A stretch of 64,000 nucleotides of DNA from Ashinkailepas kermadecensis. Lineage: Eukaryota; Arthropoda; Thecostraca; Neolepadidae. Under the pieces are notes generated by a model that worked only from the letters and a program-made list of their open reading frames with translations, was not told where the DNA came from and made no database searches. Below are positions 23,841 through 35,805 of the stretch, one piece after another. Positions within the stretch are counted from its first letter, which is position 1; the number at the start of each line of letters is the position of its first letter. The stretch spans positions 192,501-256,500 of the forward strand of contig JAOTOM010004667.1 of NCBI GenBank assembly GCA_034440615.1, given 5' to 3'. Both the position numbers and the translations under genes were made by a program.

Positions 23841-26800
23841 ACGCCAGAGAGTCGTGAAGCGGACTCTGGCCCTCCTGTTTGCAGTAACCGGGAAGAGTAA
23901 TGGGCTGAATGCCAGCTGTGAATTAAATTAAAACCTAAGTAAAGCTGTGTTTGTTCTGGGCGATAAATGATCGGCACGGTCGGCGCGCCATAAAGCGCTA
24001 ATAACCAACCAGCCGACTATTCAAACTTTGGGAGAAATGAGCATTTCATTGTGGATCTGGTGACTGTCGATACCGAAGTTTGACTCCCCGTATCGGCTCG
24101 GGCCAAGTCGAGTAAGTTCGAAATGGGTCTATGCATTACACCTGGTCCAGACTTCATTGGTCATCTTTATTGTACACAATTGTTGGCGGGTGTGGAGACT
24201 TTTCGTAACAGTCTTGCAGTCTTCTCGATAATCGCGTTTGTTCCTGACCTCTGACGGATGACCTTGCAGTGCATCTTATCGCCCGGCCACGTGCCCTATC
24301 GATGTGGGCGTACAGTTTGACTCCGTAGTGCACCATTCGACCCCGTAGTGTATCAACTAACCAGCGAGTTCATTGTCCTCGGTGTAAGGCGAACGTGAGA
24401 CGGGTGGGCGTGGGCGTGGAGTTTCCTCACTGATGTCTTCCGTCAAAACAAAGTTCGGATGTCTTCCAATGACCGTGGTGACCATGTTCTCAGACACATC
24501 CAAGGTGATGTTTGGAACTGGTAAGAATTGATCGCCGCAAGAGAGCTGCGCATATAGGTCCTCCAGGAGCCATATGTCACGTATCTCATTTTATTTATCG
24601 TGAATCCACCTGGTGTAAATACTAGAAAACACGATGACTCACCACTTCGAACCGAAAAACTTCTGCAGCAGAAGTTCACCAAGTGTTGCTGCAGCACGTT
24701 CAACAACGGTTGTTCTCACGATCGTAGAAGCTCGCAACCGATGCAAATATCTGCCAGCTGTAGTAACTAAGGTGACTAAATTGCCGCATAACCAGGTCGA
24801 GTTGACAAAACATAGCCATACCGCTCGACAGACAGCGCTTCCTCTGTGATTCTACGTGTTGAGTTTACATTCGAACATACATTTGGGACAGTTCCTGTGA
24901 TGTTTGTGTTTGCGTGCCTCGTTGCCATCGCTGAGCAATGGGAAAATTTAGATGATGGCAAATGGACTAACAGTGGCGAGAATAGTACTTGTAGTGTACT
25001 GAACTGTAAAGACCGGTAACATGTAGCCCCACTCCTGATTGGAAAACGCAAGACAAAATCAACTTTGAAATGGCACGCATCGTCAGCATCAGTGATGGCT
25101 AAACCGGGGGTGGGGCTAAAACGCACCCACCGAAACCGGTGACTGCTACACACAAACCTGTGATTTTATCTATTGGTATTCATTAAAAAGCAACGTGAGT
25201 GTATGCTGTAAAGCATTGCAACCCGAATGTGTTCAAATCTGATTGGTTAAATTTTGCATATGGTTATATATATCTGGCCCAAGGAGCTAACAATGGTGAC
25301 CCCTTTCCAAAAGACTGGTATTTTATGTCATGCTCTTGTGTCAGCCATTGCCCAGTCTTCGCAGAGGCACTGCCACCTCAGGGCTTCATATAAGTTGTAG
25401 GGAGGAGGGCACTTACCCAGAAGCTTCAACTGGAGGACCAGCTAGCCAGAAATGTGTGATCGTCACAGTATTCCATCCATTTTAGAATCAAACTGTCCCT
25501 CCCAGTGCTTTAGCTTCAGCATCGCTAGGGGAGGGGGCGGGACAAGGGAACCGCTGCGAGGGCTGCCGGTTAACTTGTTGTAGTTAGCATGCTGACGAGG
25601 CCCAGCACCAGCTGATAGGTCACTCAGTGCAGCCCCTGCTTGTCCACACCGCCATCACCGCTGAGGGCAGAGTCGAGGTCACTCAGTACAGCCCCCTGCC
25701 ACCGGTCAGCCCGCAGCTCCAGTCACCGCACCGGACGCCGTCAGCTCAGCCCAAACAGCTGACGGTCGGCGCGTACCCGCTGACCCACGTCGGCGTCGTG
25801 TCACGGGCACCTCCGGCCGGGAGATGGCCGCCGCCGCCGCCGCCGCAGCCGCGTGACGACGTGCACCAAAAGTCACCGCTCGGATCGGGTGATGGCGTCG
25901 CGGCGGATCCCGGTCGCGCCGCCTGGTTCGGTGTTCGGTGTTCGGGCCGGGCACTGTTCGGACGGTGTCTCCGAGTGGCACCGCGCTGCAGACGGGCAGA
26001 GGGTACGCGGCGGTCGGGTGTCCGACTCGCCACTTCCGTGTCAACTTCAGTGTCAGCCCGTGCTGGCCTATACTTGACGACTGGGGAGGTCCAAGTAAGA
26101 TATCATATCAACCCCAAGAGCTTTCACGTGGTGAGAACACCGGCAGTATGTCTGTGCCTTGGACATCAATACTGGTATTTCCTTGAACATCTAGAACATT
26201 CCTGTTTTATCCGTCGTAGTATATATTGTACCCATACGCTCGGCTCCGGGTTTCCTCCAATGCTGTCGTGGGCGCTCCTTCACGTGCTCAAGTATTCACT
26301 GAGCGGACTTCGACTAAGTGGCATCTTCAGATGATTTAGGAAACGGGGGATTGTTTAACCAGTAATGAAAGAATGGCGGAAATGACATAAATCGGAAAGG
26401 TGACACGAAATGTCGCTGTGCGAAAAGCTGCCACAATATGAATACAATTGCTTTGTTGTTATGTGGTAAACCTGGCAAGTTATTCCATATACATAAAGAC
26501 GTTTGCTGCTACAGTTCCCACTAAATATTATGTAGTAGTCCCACCTCTACGGATGTTGGTCTCCTTGGCGAGTGTCAGCAGCGGGCTTATGGAGCCGGGC
26601 CACTGGGCTCAGCCCACCTGCCTTGCGAAGGTCGCCTTGTAGTGTGCCGATCGCTCCCGAGATGTCGCTAGTGGGACCGACGGGGAGAGGGGGCCTGGCG
26701 GCGTGGTGACTCGGCGATCTGCGTCCGAAGCCAGAGCCGATGTCGCCCGCTGTCGCCTCCAAATGTCGCCAAGTCGCCGCTGTCGGACCGTGGCTTCAGG

Positions 26801-26855
26801 ATGGCTGTGCCAATGATGTGCTTATTGCACTGCCCTCTTTGCCGATGGTCACGTT

Positions 26856-27135
26856 GGTCAGACAGTATCACCACTGGTCAGACGGTAGAACCGCTGGCCA
26901 GACCGTAGCACCACTGACCAGACAAAAGCACCACTCTCCAGGCAGTAGCACCACTGAACATGGGGTAGAACCACTGGACAGACCGTAGCACCACTGACCA
27001 GACAGTAGCACCACTCTCCAGGCAGTAGCACCACTGACCAGGCAGTGGCACCACTGGCCAGGCGGTAGAACCATTGGCCAGGCAGTAGCACCACAGGCCA
27101 GGCAGTGGCACCAGTGGCCAGGCGGTTACACCACT
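26856..27135. repeat. 20-bp minisatellite, about 14 copies
   Basis: The unit is ACCACTGGCCAGGCAGTAGC, with GAC/GGC and AGAC/AGGC variants. Confidence 0.94.
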
Positions 27136-27365
27136 GGGAACGGAAGGATCGCGGATCCGAGGCCGGGATAATGCATCGTACAAGCTACCCAGGTACCACC
27201 GGGACAGCGCGTGCGTGGCGTCTCGACCTGACAGGGCAGTGATCTTGTCCACGCACAGGACCGACTGACAGGACACCTTGTGCCGCCGCCGGTGGGTGGT
27301 AGCCGACCGGACCGGACCACTCGCTCCTCGTGTGTGACTCACGGCCATTGGCTATTCAGCATTCC

Positions 27366-27478
27366 GTCAGCGGCGATCCTGGGTAGCGCCGAGTGGCCGC
27401 GAATACTGGCGGTGACGGCGGTGACGTCAGCGGCGATCCTGGGTAGCGCCGAGTGACCGCGAATACTGGCGGTGACGT
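27366..27478. repeat. 60-bp tandem duplication, about 1.9 copies
   Basis: Copies starting GTCAGCGGCGATCCTGGGTA lie at 27366 and 27426, nearly identical. Confidence 0.92.
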
Positions 27479-27553
27479 GGCGCTGCCCTTGGAAACGCCA
27501 CTCTGACTCACCTGTCTGCGCCGAGTGCGTCGTCACCGGAGGGCCGTCACATG

Positions 27554-27637
27554 CCAGTCTGTCCGGCAGCTCTGCCTCCGGACAGCGATGTCTGTCCAGT
27601 CTGTCCGGCAGCTCTGCCTCCGGACAGCGATGTCTGT
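27554..27637. repeat. 43-bp tandem duplication, 2 copies
   Basis: Copies starting CCAGTCTGTCCGGCAGCTCT lie at 27554 and 27597. Confidence 0.93.
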
Positions 27638-29387
27638 CCGCTGTCTGTGGCACCGGGCAGCCCAGATCACGTGTTAGGAGTCGGCACACGGCAAGATGTT
27701 CTTCCGTTCAGTGCGAACTCGCAAATGTACACTTTTGAATTGCTTAAATCATTTTCTTTGGAAAAGTTGTCAAGCATAGCCATATGTCGTAATTTCATGA
27801 AAATGCCGGAGGCTGCAGCTTCGTGACCGTTGACCTGATCGAGCTGAAACTGGCAGGTCGAATCGGAGCCTTACGTAACCCCCTGTGGACCTGTTTATGT
27901 TAAATTCTGAGAGGTAGGCATCCACATTATGCATACTTTTGGAGATCAGTGTCCTCTTGTTCTTCCTGGGTTTTTTTTCGCGCTGCCTCATTAACAAACA
28001 CAGGTGTTGTTTATACAGCAATTGCACGTCAGTCGCAGGGGAGAACGTGACTACCTTCCGGAAAGAGACTGGGGTATATTTTACGACTGCTGACACTGAA
28101 CATCATTATATTCAATTAATGACAACGTTGCGCTCTGGAAGTTCCCTCCGACAGCATTTACCTGTCGGCATTAGCTTGATGTTAGACTGCATTTACTTGT
28201 TCAGTTTCCAAATGTTATGGCTTCCTCCTCCGCGGTCAGCTGTCTGCCCACACCCGGCCCTCTGTTGACGTCCAACATCCGGTTCGCTCGGGTCGTGACG
28301 GTGTGACGGAGTGGTGAAGTCGTGGCATAGTCAGCAGCGTGTTGTCGGAATTGTATTACAGCCGGCCACTCACCCAATCCTGCCCAATACTTGCAGCACA
28401 GCCGGAATGTTTTAATGACAACATATCGATGTACACCAGTTGTAAATATTTTTGGGTCAGCAAAACCAATGCCACCAAGGGATGAATCTGATTTCCTATA
28501 TCAATAGCAGCATAGGAAAGGGCTATATAAGAAAACCGTGTTCCACGTACTGACGATCGCTGGTGCAAGTTCGCATGCTATCCACAACATAATTATAGGT
28601 CCTGAAAAAGAATATTCGGACATCCCTGTTCGTATTCTTTTATTTCATATTTCCATCAGATACCTCCAAGTCAATAAATCAGGAAGGAGGATTGTAAGTT
28701 TTGATCACACAAGCACAAAGCGGATTAACCATCACTCTTTTGATAGCGTCAACACATCTCACAGGACATCAACGAGCCGCAGTTGATTCTTATGTTTCAA
28801 CCATGTTAAAACTGTTCCGACGAAAGCGACGCACCCTGGCTGATGATATCGGTTTTTTCACCATTCAACCAGCATTCCGCGCTCAAGTCCCTTGGATGCA
28901 ATCTCAGCTCACAGAAGAAGAAGAACAATTTTCCCCCTGCCATCGAGATAATCTGCGGCACCATGTTCACTGGACTTGACAGACCTCTCCCCCCTCCCCC
29001 TCCCCCACCGTTGCTCACAACCGGGCGGCTTGTGTGGCTGCTATTGAATGTGGTTCTCACTAGTGGGTTTAGGAAGACTATTCCGACCATCCCCTATCCC
29101 ACCATACCAAATTGAAATAGTATTTGTCGAAAACGAAACGTGCGCTATTGCGGAAAGTTTATTTCAATGCACTTCGTGGGCCTAACCGACTTCAATGATA
29201 ATAATGTCCTCTCAGCCCATATTTTGCTGATGTTTTTCTCGATTTTCCTTTTGCAAGGTGAACCTGTGTTATTTTTTATCCCTGTTGAGAGCGAGGGGTT
29301 GGCCCCTTCCCTCCTCCCGAACCAGGCGGCTTGGTCTGCACCATCGGTTGTTCTCCGGCGCAGAAGTGGCTTCGGGTGATGCCAACG

Positions 29388-29562
29388 AAGGGGCCGCGGC
29401 AGCTTAATCGGTAGGGTGTTGGACGCTTGATCGCAAGATCGTGGGTTCGAATCCCGCAACTGGCAGGATCCCCGAGTCCACCCGCGACCAATCGGCGTGA
29501 GAGGTTGGCGACGCTATATGATCTAGCAGTTAAATGCGTCGTAAAAGAACCCAAGGTTCTTC
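29388..29562 (+). mobile_element. tRNA-derived SINE, second family, 11-bp target duplication
   Basis: The head has an A-box-like AGCTTAATCGGTAGGG and a B-box GTGGGTTCGAATCCCG, closer to a tRNA-Lys type (tentative). The body carries the same CGCGACCAATCGGCGTGAGA and GTTGGCGACGCTATATGA as the 13546 family. The tail is different: it ends in the 7-bp stem hairpin AAGAACC...GGTTCTT (29545-29561) rather than an ACCA repeat. The direct repeat TGATGCCAACG flanks it at 29377-29387 and 29563-29573. Confidence 0.93.
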
Positions 29563-29581
29563 TGATGCCAACGGAGGTGAT

Positions 29582-29600
29582 CCCCCCCCCCCCCCCCCCC
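29582..29600. repeat. Poly-C tract
   Basis: About 19 consecutive C, just after the SINE's right target duplicate. Confidence 0.95.
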
Positions 29601-29899
29601 TCCCCTTCCCCGCTCTCGTGGTGATGGCGCCCATATATATGCGATTAATACCAAAGGGATAAAAACGGCCAAAGGGCTCAACTAAAACGTTAATATCACA
29701 AAAACTCTGAAAACGTGGAAGTACGATTAGAATCAAAGCATACCAAAAAATGACATTCAGGATCGGAAGCAAGTATAAGCTAATCCTGTACAGTTGCAAA
29801 CTCTGGGCTTATTAATTTTCCAGTTCTCGATTGCCGACTCCAGAAACATCTTTTCGATTTGGCTGATTACACCGACCGGGTTCACGTGAAGGTCAGGGG

Positions 29900-30009
29900 A
29901 CCGGTAGTGGTGGGTCACAGACGGAACACGGTGGTAAGACCGGTAGTGGTGGGTCACAGACGGAACACGGTGGTAAGACCGGTAGTGGTGGGTCACAGAC
30001 GGGACACGG
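29900..30009. repeat. 39-bp minisatellite, left half (about 3 copies)
   Basis: Units begin ACCGGTAGTGGTGGGTCACA. The array is cut by the MITE at 30010-30477 and continues at 30478. Confidence 0.95.
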
Positions 30010-30477
30010 CAACGATAACTTATTCGTGAAATACGGTGGAATATATCACGTATTGAACACTTCATCCGTCATTTCTAGTGCTATCTTGTTAATAAGTATC
30101 ATGCGTATACTCACCATTACGGATCGTGATACACGTACATCACGAAACACAATTCCAGGTAAAGGACAACCCATGATGTGGTCTGTTTTACAATGCCAGT
30201 TTATAGCATGCACCTTTTTATCGTTATCGCTAGTATAATAATCCCTCAATTAGGTATTTGTCAAAATAAGTAAAGAGGCCCACTTGTAAGTGCGTCATGG
30301 GGCTCAAAATTCAGCTTCATTGACAAAAAAAATGTACCGACACCATTTTCACCATTTTAACCGACACCACTTTATTGACATCATTTTAACCGACACCATT
30401 TTCATGGCGAATTTTGACATCCTACTGTATTCGCTTCGACATCTCGCACCTAACGAAAAACCATTATTTTAACACTG
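30010..30477 (-). mobile_element. hAT-type MITE (468 bp) inserted in a minisatellite
   Basis: The right end reads ...ATTATTTTAACACTG, the complement of the CAGTGTTAAAATAAT terminus at 47026. The left end CAACGATAAC is a mutated form of the other terminus. Interior blocks (GGTGGAATA..., ...GGATCGTGA.ACACG...) match the 47026 element in opposite orientation. Flanking octamers are GGACACGG (30002-30009) and GAACACGG (30478-30485), an 8-bp duplication with one mismatch, as expected for hAT. It is too short to encode a transposase. Confidence 0.85.
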
Positions 30478-30720
30478 GAACACGGTGGCAGGACCGGTAG
30501 TGGTGGGCCACAGACGCAACACGGTGACAGGACCGGTAGTGGTGGGCCACAGACGGAACACGGCGGCAGGACCGGTAGTGGTGCGCCACAGACGGAACAC
30601 AGTGGCAGGACCGGTAGTGGTGGGCCACAGACCCAACACGGTGGCAGGACCGGTAGTGGTGGGCCACAGACCCAACACGGTGGCAGGACCGGTAGTGGTG
30701 GGCCACAGACGGAACACGTC
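30478..30720. repeat. 39-bp minisatellite, right half (about 6 copies)
   Basis: Same unit as 29900-30009, but with GGGCCACAGAC in place of GGGTCACAGAC in these copies. Confidence 0.95.
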
Positions 30721-31200
30721 AGGTGGGTGGACGGGTGCGCAGTCTGGCTGCTCGCCGGACGGCCTTTCGATCTCCGGGGTCACTCCGCCATCGGTGATCG
30801 CCGCCAACCGGAGAGAGTGAGAGGGAAAGGGAGAGCAGGCCGAGAACGAGAGCTGCACGGCAGCCCGCAGGCTGTGATGGTGTCTGACAACTGGGGCGGG
30901 CATAAGAGGGCTTGGGACATGGAGAAGTTGACGGGCAGATAGGTGAAGTCATGGATACACACGTGACTTGTGTGTTGACTCGTGGATGAGTTGGTTAACA
31001 TCTATAGGTCGATCGACATCTATAGCTGGATAGATGGATAATTAAAACATCCAGGTGGGGCCATTCGGTAATCATTCCCCTGCGCCGATCTTCCCACGTT
31101 TAGTTTTCGTCTACTGGCGGAAAAGTGTCAGGTCATGGAAAACGAAGATTCCTCAAACTGAATAAGCTGGAACACCCATCGGCTGGTGTCTGAAATATAT

Positions 31201-31280
31201 GAGTGGATGTGCAATATATCGGTGGATGTGCAATATATAAGTGGATGTGCAATCTATGGGCGCATGTGCAATACATAGGT
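31201..31280. repeat. 20-bp repeat, about 4 copies
   Basis: Units of the form GTGGATGTGCAATATATA.. with substitutions in each copy. Confidence 0.85.
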
Positions 31281-31299
31281 AGAAGTCTGGAAACTGCAG

Positions 31300-31437
31300 T
31301 CCATACGTCCATATCTGTCCATATGTGCATGGCTGTCCATATGTCCATATCTGTCCATACGTGCATGGCTGTCCAATGTCCATATGTCCATATCTGTCCA
31401 TACGTGCATGGCTGTCCATATGTCCATATCTCTCCAT
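31300..31437. repeat. TCCATA-rich tandem repeat
   Basis: Repeats built from GTCCATATGTCCATATCTGT and GTCCATACGTGCATGGCT, about 3-4 higher-order copies. Confidence 0.85.
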
Positions 31438-33084
31438 ACCGACACACGGCCGGTCACACGGTTGTATGTGAATGAATGACACGAGCGCCCCCAGACAGTG
31501 GGAACTATTTGTGTTCCTGTTTTCGGTTGGGCCGATCCGTCTGGCACGCCGTTGCATGGCAGACTGATGAGCGCTGCCGCGGCCGGCCGACCGGCACTGA
31601 CCCGGCCTGGCCGGGTAACGGTAGACGGTCATGACGTCACAGACGCCGGCATTCCAGGTCACGCGCGTTCAGGGTCACGCGGCGGCGAGTGACCCGTCGC
31701 TACCGTTACGCGGCGCGCGGCTTCGTTCGTTAACCCTGGCGCCGCGTCGTAAAGTCGGCGTTACGCTGCGGCGAAAGCCGCGCCGCCGGCGCCGCGGCCC
31801 GCCGCCGGCCGGCCGGCCTGGAATACCGGCCGGCGCCCAGACGGCGGTCCCGTTCCCACGTGGTGTCACGAGCAGCTGGGCCAGCTCGCGGCTCGGCTGG
31901 GCCCCGCAGCCGGCGTGTCTGGGGCTTGCCGTTGGTGTGAGGAGGCAACCACTGACGATGTTCGGTCGGCTACGCCGAATGGAGGGATGGAATTCGGCGA
32001 AGGTACGCAGCGCTTCTTTACGATCTTCGTGGAAGAGGACCGTTAGAAGCGACTCACGTGCTACGCAGAAATCGAATGTTGGGAAGGTTCGGCTGAGTGG
32101 GTTCTGGGTAAAAGTGTCATTCAGTTGGAGGCCTCTTCATGGGTCCCATTGGCTGTACTATTTACCTATCGGAACATCACGTCTCGATAGTGTTCGATGT
32201 GCACCTTCTGAAAGGTGGGAGTGCGACGGCTTACGGTTGAAGCGGAGTTCACTTTCGTTAGCGTCGAGAACAGAGACGAGTCACTAATCATGGTATGCGA
32301 ATGGTTTTCGCTACCGTCGTTATTCAGATGCGATAGATCCCCTCAGTCAGAGCCTTTTTAGTCAATGACCACTGGGTGGACAAATTGGTAAAAAGGGCAA
32401 CCTATACCGAGGTAAAATTGCACCTTTATCAGTGGTAGTGGGACATTTGGGAGTGGCGAGGACAAAAGGCACGACTGGTTGGGAATTATAATGGGGTGGA
32501 AGATCCCCACCGAGTTAGCATGTTAAAAATGATCTGCCCTTAGCATTTGTTTAGTCAACATTCCGGCTATAGGCGTTGATTGAAAGAATGGACCTTCGAC
32601 CGTAACATCCCCATCTCAATCATCATTTGATGACTAAGTCTATGGATACAGTTCTGCCTCGGTCCATGGATATGCCTGCAGTTCTGAGGATTCCGACAAG
32701 CTGCCAAATGCGCATGGTTCTGCCGAATGGCGGTCAAATGAAAGTCAAGTGCGCTCGTCGGGCTACTGATTTATGCACTGGGATCCGGGGCGACTCGGGC
32801 ACTAGGTCATACATTCGGACCAGTGTATGGATGAGGTATTCGGCCCAATAAAAAGTCTGCAGTTGCGTGGACGTTGCATTTTCCGTCACTTATTCAGGGC
32901 ATATAATTTTACGTTAGCTGATTCAACTTATCGTGACGGATTTGTTTGATTTATTGTCGAGGTAGCCGCATAAAACGTTAGTTCACTGTGAATCGGAAAA
33001 TATGTATCAGCATCAAATAACCATGTGGCTCTGGGATTCCCATGTGTTAGTATGGTGCCAAAGCCCCCACCGTAATCTGGAGGT

Positions 33085-33245
33085 GCCGCCTCCCCACCTG
33101 TCCGGCTGATGGGGCCATGGGTGCCGCGGCTGTCAGCCTATCCGGCTGGTGGTGCCATCGGGTGTAACCTCCCCACCTGTCTGGCTGGTGGGACCATCGG
33201 GTGCCGCCTCCCTTCCTGTCCGGCTGGTGGGGCCATCAGGTGCCG
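33085..33245. repeat. About 45-bp degenerate tandem repeat, 4 copies
   Basis: Units contain TGTCCGGCTGGTGGGGCCAT and GGGTGCCGC. Confidence 0.85.
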
Positions 33246-33406
33246 CGGCTCGCAGCCGCCGTCGGCCGCCTAGCGGTGCCGAGGTAACTGAGCCATCCGT
33301 CGGCCAGACGGGTCACGTGGCCGGCCAGCCGTGACCCTGACCGTGCCACCTTGACTGACCTTGACCGTCGGCGCCGGCCGGCCGCCGCGTCAGCTCTGGC
33401 CAGGTG

Positions 33407-33539
33407 TGGCGCGCAGTGCCGGGTGACATGTTGTGGCCGGCCGGCCGGGTGTAGCGCGCAGTGCCGGGTGACATGTTGTGGCCGGCCGGCCGGGTGTAGC
33501 GCGCAGTGCCGGGTGACATGTTGTGGCCGGCCGGCCGGC
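33407..33539. repeat. 45-bp minisatellite, 3 copies
   Basis: Units contain GCGCAGTGCCGGGTGACATG and GGCCGGCCGGCCGG. The three copies are nearly identical. Confidence 0.95.
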
Positions 33540-34209
33540 GGCAGACAGCCTGCTGTCGGCTGATCCACTGATCCACTGATCCAATGCTCCGAGGGCAACT
33601 GAGTCAGCCCGACCGCGCAGCGACGGTGGGCCTGACTCAGCTGCAGGCCGGCATTTGTGTTGCTGAGTCTTGGATTTGGAGAGGAAAACTGTGGACCCAT
33701 GAAGTTTGAAGAGAGTAACTTTGGTTATGTTCCCCACGTTACCAGCACAGCACCTTTGTGTACTTCCGCTGTGTTTTTCGACATATTTGTCTTTCAAGCA
33801 ACAATAGGTTCGTAGTGTTTCAAACGACCATTCAACCTTTCACCAAGAAAAGATAGGCTATAACTTCCTGGAGACGATAATGTCCTGGATGATCAGAATC
33901 TAGGAAAGATGTCCCGACCCTCTGCGGCTGTCTCGTGTGGTGGTGTGTGCTGTTGGTTGATTGTTGCCAATAGACCAACACAGCTGCATGCACAGCAGAG
34001 GTGCCCGGAAGCCAATAACTGACTGAAATTGACTGAAGAGGTTTCACACACCAGTGTCCAACCCCGCTCCTTTCCCATTGACATGGGCACTGTTTTATGT
34101 GTTGTTTGTTGTTTCTTGTCGAGAAGTGGGCAATATAACCTAGACTGGTTGTGGCGTGGTGTGAGCTTCGGCAGAATTCCTCCGTCCCAGAGAAACGCTG
34201 TCCGGATCT

Positions 34210-34560
34210 CTGACTAAAAGCACTGCCTCTTGCCACTCTAGCCCAGAGACTTATCAGTGGACTTGGTAACTTAGAATATGGAGGAAGGCTTATGGCATTA
34301 GATATATCTTCACTCAAGTATTAAGTGGTGATATGATTGAAAGGTGTAAAATTTTGAAACGGGTTAAATTAGGCCAATCTGAATGATGCTCTTCTATTTA
34401 AAGTATCACGTAGGGGTCATCAATTCAGGTTAGACAAATCAAGGTCTAGGACAGTTAAAAGACAACAGGTTTTCAGTCAAAGGGTGGCTGAGCAATGTAA
34501 TAGGCTGATCAGATGGTTTTCAGGCTTAGCCCAGATGGAACCCTGTGGCTCTTCTTAAGT
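34210..34560 (+). mobile_element. LINE 3'-coding fragment, CR1/L2-like
   Basis: In broken frames it encodes LISGLGNLEYGGRLMALD, then RGHQFRLDKSRSRTVKRQQ and VFSQRVAEQCNRL. This is the C-terminal end typical of CR1/L2-clade reverse-transcriptase ORFs (...FSQRVV..WN.LP...). Stops and frameshifts (for example SLKY followed by TAA) show it is dead. It belongs to the same family as the minus-strand copy at 46866-47790. Confidence 0.85.
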
Positions 34561-35410
34561 CTGAACACTATGACATACACACACTGGTTTTTTCCGAACT
34601 AGTGTCTTCTGGGGAACTGATTGAGACACCTTCAGTTCCCACTTCTCTGTAGAAACTGATTAAAACGCTTTCGAAACGTTGTTTTTTTTTTCAGAAGGAA
34701 AATAACGCAATAAAGGAAAATAATAACGATGTGACCCAGTGGCATGACCACGCGGTAGCAATTTAATGTTTTGATGCGTTTTTGTGAGGAAATTGGCGCG
34801 AAGAAATTGAGCACCGCCAGTGCTTAGCTGTCGTTTTATAGTTTCGACCGCTCAAGTTGAATATTTTGTTAGTTTTTTCCTCAATTATTTAAGTTTTAAA
34901 TGATAACTTGTGTCCCCGGGCGAAATAGTATACTCCCACTGACCACTGCCGAAAGCGTTTCTTTTCCGCCGCATCGGACTTTCGGCGAATGAGGCCGGTC
35001 GTCAACCATTGGCGGAGCCTGGCCTTGATTGGGCGCTTGACCCAGAAGCGGTCGGTCATCGGTGTAATGGCTGATCATGAATGACCAATGACACGGCCGA
35101 CACACGCCTGACACCGGCTCTCTGTTGTCTGGTCGATGGCCCAAATAGTGCACGCGCGCGCCCCGATGGCCATTTCCTGCCGCGACGCATGTCGATACCC
35201 CACTGACTGGGTCACCTTGGCGCAGCCATGTCGATACCCCACTGACGTGGGAACCTTGGCGTAGCCATGGTGCGGTAAAACAGATGCGCTTACCTATTGT
35301 GTGGTGCCCCGATGCTCTGGATCGAACGGGGCTTGGGCAGATGTTTGGAAGCCCATCCGCTATTATGTTCTGCAAACCGCTATGCAATGCAAACCGGATC
35401 GTTAGTTATT

Positions 35411-35490
35411 AGGGCCTTAGGGCGCATCGACTGCATTGGTCATGTAGCGCCCATTACAAACCGGATCGATGCGCCCTGGAACTCAAATAA
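35411..35490. mobile_element. SINE tail fragments in inverted arrangement
   Basis: 35411-35451, read on the minus strand, gives GGCGCTACATGACCAATGCA and GTCGATGCGCC, the SINE body tail. About 15 bases later GATCGATGCGCCCTGGAACTC appears in plus orientation, so two tails face each other. Both lack heads. Confidence 0.55.
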
Positions 35491-35611
35491 ATAGCCAATT
35501 ATACAACGGGCGAGTGCCAGTCGCCACCAGCACATCCTCCCCACACTTCACCATCTGTGACATCAGTGTTTTGTTTTTCTTTTCTTTTCGCCGACGCGTG
35601 CAAAGCCGTTA

Positions 35612-35805
35612 AATGGTGCTGGCGCGTGGTAGCCGGCTCGTTAAATGGGGCTGGCGCGCGGTAGCCGGCTCGTTAAATTGGGCTGGCGCGCGGTAGCCGG
35701 CTCGTTAACAGGGGCTGGCGCGCGGTAGCCGGTTCGTTAAATGGGACTGGCGCGTGGAAGCCGGCTAGTTAAATGGGGCTGGCACGTGGCAGCCGGCTCG
35801 TCCCA
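35612..35805. repeat. 32-bp minisatellite, 6 copies
   Basis: Units contain GTTAAATGGGGCTGGCGCGC and GGTAGCCGGCTC, with single-base variants. Confidence 0.94.

Noticed and set aside
25627..26334. 235-codon Pro-rich plus-strand frame
   Set aside because: Composition-driven with no motif or splice support; an open frame lies on the other strand too.
29388..29460. A genuine tRNA-Lys-like gene
   Set aside because: Same argument: SINE structure with an 11-bp target duplication, and no proper acceptor stem.
31631..32287. 218-codon plus-strand frame in GC-rich DNA
   Set aside because: Arg/Pro/Ala-rich composition follows base content. Counter-strand frames are also open, and no family is recognisable.
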